Shown: one piece after another, positions 61,068 to 64,000 of the stretch | Layout of the letters: each line of letters opens with the position of its first letter | Position numbering within the stretch: the stretch's first letter is position 1 | NCBI GenBank assembly: GCA_026398695.1 | Contig: JAPLSJ010000085.1 | Location: forward strand, 1 to 64,000 | DNA length: 64,000 bases | Direction of reading: 5' to 3' | DNA from: Arenimonas sp. | GTDB taxonomy: Bacteria; Pseudomonadota; Gammaproteobacteria; Xanthomonadales; Xanthomonadaceae | Position numbers and translations under genes: made by a program | Notes under the pieces: generated by a model | The model's input: the letters and a program-made list of their open reading frames with translations, nothing else | The model's database searches: none | Told to the model about the DNA's origin: nothing

Positions 61068-61092
61068 GGGCGACCGGCACGGCCGGTCGCCC
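61068..61092 (+). terminator. hairpin after the FKBP gene
   Basis: A perfect 11 bp stem (GGGCGACCGGC with GCCGGTCGCCC) and a 3 nt loop, 9 bp after the stop; no U-tract. Confidence 0.5.
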
Positions 61093-61148
61093 GACGCCCG
61101 TCACCCAGGCGGGCAAGGCCCCGCCGGTCCACGGCACGGAGGCACATC

Positions 61149-62501
61149 ATGCGCGTCACGGTATTCGGCACCGGCTATGTCGGCCTGGTCACGGGCACCT
61201 GCCTGGCCGAGGTTGGCCACCAGGTGGTTTGCGTGGACATCGACCGCGCGAAGGTCGAAGGCCTGCGCCAGGGCATCATCCCGATCTACGAACCAGGCCT
61301 GGAAGACATGGTGCTGGCCAACCATGCGTCCGGGCGCCTGGATTTCAGCGTCAACGCCGCCGCGTCGATCGACCACGGCGAGATCCTCTTCATCGCCGTG
61401 GGCACGCCGCCCGACGAGGACGGCAGCGCCGACCTGCAGTACGTGCTGGCCGTGGCCCGCAGCATCGGTGAGTCGCTGTCGCGGCCGGCGGTGGTGGTGA
61501 ACAAGTCCACGGTGCCGGTCGGCACGGCCGACAAGGTGCGGGCGGAAATCGCCGCGCAGCTGGCCAGGCGGGGCATGGACATCGCCTTCGACGTGGTTTC
61601 CAACCCCGAATTCCTGAAGGAGGGCGCGGCGGTCAACGACTGCATGCGCCCCGACCGCATCGTGCTGGGCTCGCGCAGCGCCCACGCGGTGGAGCAGATG
61701 AAGCGCCTGTACGCGCCGTTCAACCGCAACCACGAGCGCATCGTGGTGATGGACGAGCGCTCGGCCGAGCTCACCAAGTACGCCGCCAACGCCATGCTGG
61801 CGACCAAGATCAGCTTCATGAACGAGATGGCGAACATCGCCGAGCGCGTCGGTGCCGACATCGAGATGGTCCGCCACGGCATCGGTTCGGACCCGCGCAT
61901 CGGCTACAGCTTCATCTACCCCGGCGCCGGCTACGGCGGCTCGTGCTTCCCCAAGGACGTGCAGGCGCTGGGCCGCATCGCGCGCCAGGCCGGCTACACC
62001 GCCGGGCTGCTGGAGGCGGTGGAAGCCGTGAACCACGCGCAGAAGGGCAAGCTGTTCGAGCTGGCCTCGCGCCATTTCGGCGGCCAGCTGGCCGGCCGCA
62101 CCTTCGCGGTCTGGGGCCTGTCGTTCAAGCCCAACACCGACGACATGCGCGAGGCTTCCAGCCGGGCGCTGCTTGAGCAGCTGTGGCAGGCGGGCGCCCG
62201 CGTGCGTGCGCACGACCCCGAAGCCATGGAGGAAGCGGCGCGCATCTTCGGCGCGCGCGACGACCTGGTGCTGTGCGCCACGCCGGACGAGGCGCTGAAG
62301 GAAGCGGACGCGCTGTTCGTGGTGACCGAATGGAAGGCGTTCTGGAGCCCGGATTTCGCGGCGCTGGCCGCGCGCCTGGGTTCGCGCGTGGTGTTCGACG
62401 GCCGCAACATCTACGAGCCGGCCCAGGTCGAGGCCGCGGGGCTGGCCTACTACGGCATCGGCCGCGGGCGCAGCCTGGCCGGGGCGACCCATGGGCAGTG
62501 A
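61149..62501 (+). CDS. ugd: UDP-glucose 6-dehydrogenase
   Basis: 450 aa enzyme that oxidises UDP-glucose to UDP-glucuronate with two NAD+, for exopolysaccharide or lipid A modification. NAD-binding [15 protein letters not shown] at residue 6, [13 protein letters not shown] near 120, [21 protein letters not shown] near 155, and the catalytic Cys in [16 protein letters not shown] near 262. Full length. slyX overlaps its end by 11 bp. Confidence 0.96.
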   Translation: MRVTVFGTGYVGLVTGTCLAEVGHQVVCVDIDRAKVEGLRQGIIPIYEPGLEDMVLANHASGRLDFSVNAAASIDHGEILFIAVGTPPDEDGSADLQYVLAVARSIGESLSRPAVVVNKSTVPVGTADKVRAEIAAQLARRGMDIAFDVVSNPEFLKEGAAVNDCMRPDRIVLGSRSAHAVEQMKRLYAPFNRNHERIVVMDERSAELTKYAANAMLATKISFMNEMANIAERVGADIEMVRHGIGSDPRIGYSFIYPGAGYGGSCFPKDVQALGRIARQAGYTAGLLEAVEAVNHAQKGKLFELASRHFGGQLAGRTFAVWGLSFKPNTDDMREASSRALLEQLWQAGARVRAHDPEAMEEAARIFGARDDLVLCATPDEALKEADALFVVTEWKAFWSPDFAALAARLGSRVVFDGRNIYEPAQVEAAGLAYYGIGRGRSLAGATHGQ

Positions 62502-62721
62502 CGCCGACGAGCTGCTGCTGAGCTACGGCCAGCGGCTTGCCGAGCTTGAAACCCGGCTGGCCTTCCAGGAACACGCGCTGATGGAACTCAGCGACGCCTT
62601 GGCCGCGGCCCGCATGGAGACCGCGCGCAGCGACGAGCGCCTGCAGCGTGCCCTGGCCGACCTCAAGCACTCCGTGCAATACGCGGACCCCGGCAGCGAA
62701 CCGCCGCCGCCGCACTACTGA
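62491..62721 (+). CDS. slyX: SlyX family protein
   Basis: 76 aa coiled-coil protein ([41 protein letters not shown]) with the C-terminal PPPPHY that marks SlyX. Overlaps ugd by 11 bp and is followed by the DUF2058 gene after 14 bp. The family's role is unknown. Confidence 0.93.
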   Translation: MGSDADELLLSYGQRLAELETRLAFQEHALMELSDALAAARMETARSDERLQRALADLKHSVQYADPGSEPPPPHY

Positions 62722-62735
62722 TCGAAGGCGACACC

Positions 62736-63542
62736 ATGAGCAATTCACTGCGCGAGAAGCTGCTGGGCCTGGGCTTCACCGCGCCTGCGCCCGAACCCAA
62801 GCCCGAGCGCAAGCCCGACGCCGGCCCGCGTCCGGACCGTCGCCCCGGCGGCGACTCGCGGCCGGGCGGCAAGTCCGGTGAGCCGCGGCGCGACGGCCGT
62901 CCTTCGGGCGCCGGCAAGCCTGGCGAGCCGCGCCGCGATGGCCGACCCGCGGGTGCCGGCAAGCCCGGCGAACCGCGCCGCGATGGTCGCCCCGCAGGTG
63001 CCGGCAAGCCCGGTGAGCCGCGCCGCGATGGCCGCCCCGCAGGCGCCGGCAAGCCCGGCGAACCGCGCCGCGATGGCCGTCCTGCGGGCGCGCGCCCGGC
63101 CAAGCCGCGCAGCCAGGAAGAAATGGACCTGGCCAAGGCCTACGCCATCCGCGCCCAGCGCGAGAAGGAAGAGCGCATCGAGGCCGAACGCATCAAGCAG
63201 GAAGAGGCGAAGCTTCGCCGCGAAGCCAAGGCCAAGGTCGCCGAACTGGTGAAGGACAAGTCGCTCAACGACAAGGACGCCGAGATCGCGCGGCACTTCC
63301 CGTACGGCGGCAAGATCAAGCGCATCCACGTCACGCCCGACCAGCTCAAGGCCCTCAACGCCGGTGAACTGGGCGTGGTGCAGCTCGATGGCCGCTACCT
63401 GCTGGTGACGGTGGCGCTGCTGGAAGAAGCCGGAGCCCTGTTCCCGCCGGCCGTCGCGCTGCGCGTCGACCCGAACGCTCCGATCGGCGAAGACCCCTAC
63501 GCCGACCCCGCCTACCAGGTCCCCGACGACCTCGTCTGGTAG
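62736..63542 (+). CDS. DUF2058 (YaiL-like) protein with tandem-repeat insertion
   Basis: 268 aa. The N-terminus MSNSLREKLLGLGF and the C-terminal 150 residues (EEMDLAKAYAIRAQREKEER, KHFPYGGKIKRIHVTPDQLKALNAGELGVVQLDGRYLLV pattern) match DUF2058, usually about 180 aa. Between them residues about 45-120 are five copies of GKPGEPRRDGRPAGA, basic and Pro/Gly-rich, making a disordered RNA-binding-like tract. Its TAG stop lies inside the large palindrome that follows. Function of DUF2058 is unknown; a link to nucleoid or ribosome is inference only. Confidence 0.9.
   Translation: MSNSLREKLLGLGFTAPAPEPKPERKPDAGPRPDRRPGGDSRPGGKSGEPRRDGRPSGAGKPGEPRRDGRPAGAGKPGEPRRDGRPAGAGKPGEPRRDGRPAGAGKPGEPRRDGRPAGARPAKPRSQEEMDLAKAYAIRAQREKEERIEAERIKQEEAKLRREAKAKVAELVKDKSLNDKDAEIARHFPYGGKIKRIHVTPDQLKALNAGELGVVQLDGRYLLVTVALLEEAGALFPPAVALRVDPNAPIGEDPYADPAYQVPDDLVW
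62868..63092 (+). repeat. 45 bp tandem repeat, five copies
   Basis: Units start with ggcaag at 62868, 62913, 62958, 63003 and 63048, exactly 45 bp apart and in frame, with few differences between copies. Confidence 0.92.
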
Positions 63543-63642
63543 AGAAAAACCGGGGTCAGAGCCCGATTTCCGAACGCGGCACTTTCAGCAGATCGCGATA
63601 TCCGGTTTCGGAAATCGGGCTCTGACCCCGGTTTTTCTCTAC
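63539..63642. repeat. large inverted repeat carrying both flanking stop codons
   Basis: Two 36 nt arms (63539-63574 and 63607-63642) are perfectly complementary and enclose a 32 nt centre. The arms contain CGGGGTCAGAGCCCGATTTC, a word I associate with the flanks of REP-associated (Y1/IS200-like) transposase elements. The TAG of the DUF2058 gene and the TAG of metH are both inside the arms. Confidence 0.85.
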
Positions 63643-64000
63643 TCGGGGTCGTAGTCGAGGTTGGAGGCGAGCCAGCGCTCGGCCTGGGCCAGCGTGGCGC
63701 CCTTGCGGCGGGCGTAGTCGGCGACCTGTTCGCGCGACAGGCGGCCCACGACGAAGTACTGGCTGCCCGGGTGCGAGAAGTACAGGCCGCTGACGGCCGC
63801 CGCCGGGTACATCGCGAAGCTCTCGGTCAGCGCCAGGCCCGTGTGTTTCTCCGCATCCAGCAGGCGGAAGATCGTCGCCTTCTCGCTGTGTTCGGGGCAG
63901 GCGGGGTAGCCGGGCGCCGGGCGGATGCCCTGGTACAACTCGCGGATCAGGGCCTCGTTGTCGAGGTTTTCGTCGGGCGCGTAGCCCCACAGCTGCGTGC
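63639..64000 (-). CDS. metH: cobalamin-dependent methionine synthase MetH, C-terminal end
   Basis: The last 120 or so residues of MetH; the rest lies beyond the window (the open frame continues upstream of the track's ATG at 63938). The AdoMet-binding reactivation domain is recognised by [19 protein letters not shown], then [40 protein letters not shown], including the RxxxGY AdoMet motif. The final DPE is from the palindrome junction. MetH transfers a methyl group from methyltetrahydrofolate to homocysteine. Confidence 0.96.
   Translation of the reverse strand, partial: TQLWGYAPDENLDNEALIRELYQGIRPAPGYPACPEHSEKATIFRLLDAEKHTGLALTESFAMYPAAAVSGLYFSHPGSQYFVVGRLSREQVADYARRKGATLAQAERWLASNLDYDPE

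Noticed and set aside
62868-63092. CRISPR-like array in the DUF2058 gene
   Set aside because: Contiguous 45 bp units with no spacers and an unbroken reading frame.

Overview
The window is about 64 kb of very GC-rich, densely coding chromosome. Gene content and order (rluB-scpB-scpA-yciO, smc-zipA-ligA, mtnA-gyrA, a sucA-sucB-lpdA operon, a Xanthomonas-type PilH regulator, DUF3011) point to a gammaproteobacterium of the Xanthomonadaceae/Lysobacteraceae (Lysobacter, Luteimonas or Arenimonas-like). GyrA carries Gln at position 83, as I recall for Stenotrophomonas. No rRNA, tRNA, CRISPR array, prophage or transposase gene was seen.

Layout. 1-4.2 kb, minus strand: yciO, scpA, scpB and rluB (3' end outside the window). 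4.3-6.8 kb: exported S9 peptidase, YciI-like protein, BolA. 7-14.3 kb: smc, zipA, a broken ligA and epmA; Smc, ScpA and ScpB of the chromosome condensin are therefore all here. 14.4-19.7 kb: secreted DUF3011 protein, a Lys/Ala-tailed unknown, mtnA, gyrA. 19.7-29.8 kb: envelope block with an HtrA-like protease, an overlapping protease-like protein lacking the catalytic residues, a lipoprotein alpha-2-macroglobulin with its thioester motif, and penicillin-binding protein 1C. 30-37.2 kb: three translationally coupled predicted lipoproteins, namely a repeat/caspase protein, a second caspase-fold protein and a trypsin zymogen. 37.3-39.5 kb, convergent: a TIR-membrane-TolB-like-TPR protein and a small repeat lipoprotein. 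39.8-42.3 kb: peroxiredoxin, Hsp20, CbpA, PilH-like regulator. 42.3-49.6 kb, minus: 2-oxoglutarate dehydrogenase operon extended by a secreted unknown and an AcuI/YhdH oxidoreductase. 49.8-54.9 kb: purB-roxA-acetyltransferase operon and fumC. 54.9-58.9 kb, minus: a YtrA-type GntR/ABC operon, then a lipoprotein and a GSG-repeat exported protein. 59-64 kb: exported glutathione peroxidase, NTF2-like protein, FKBP isomerase, ugd, slyX, DUF2058 and the 3' end of metH.

The least ordinary region is 30-39.5 kb. Two caspase-fold lipoproteins with intact His/Cys dyads are ATGA-coupled to a trypsin that keeps a classical R|IVGG activation site between its lipid anchor and its catalytic domain. This suggests, as inference only, an envelope proteolytic cascade that could release an active trypsin from the membrane, beside a TIR protein and downstream of a macroglobulin protease trap. 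The other striking point is ligA, which has lost about 50 codons including the catalytic KxDG lysine and is frameshifted at the junction. Either the assembly is wrong there or the cell has another ligase.
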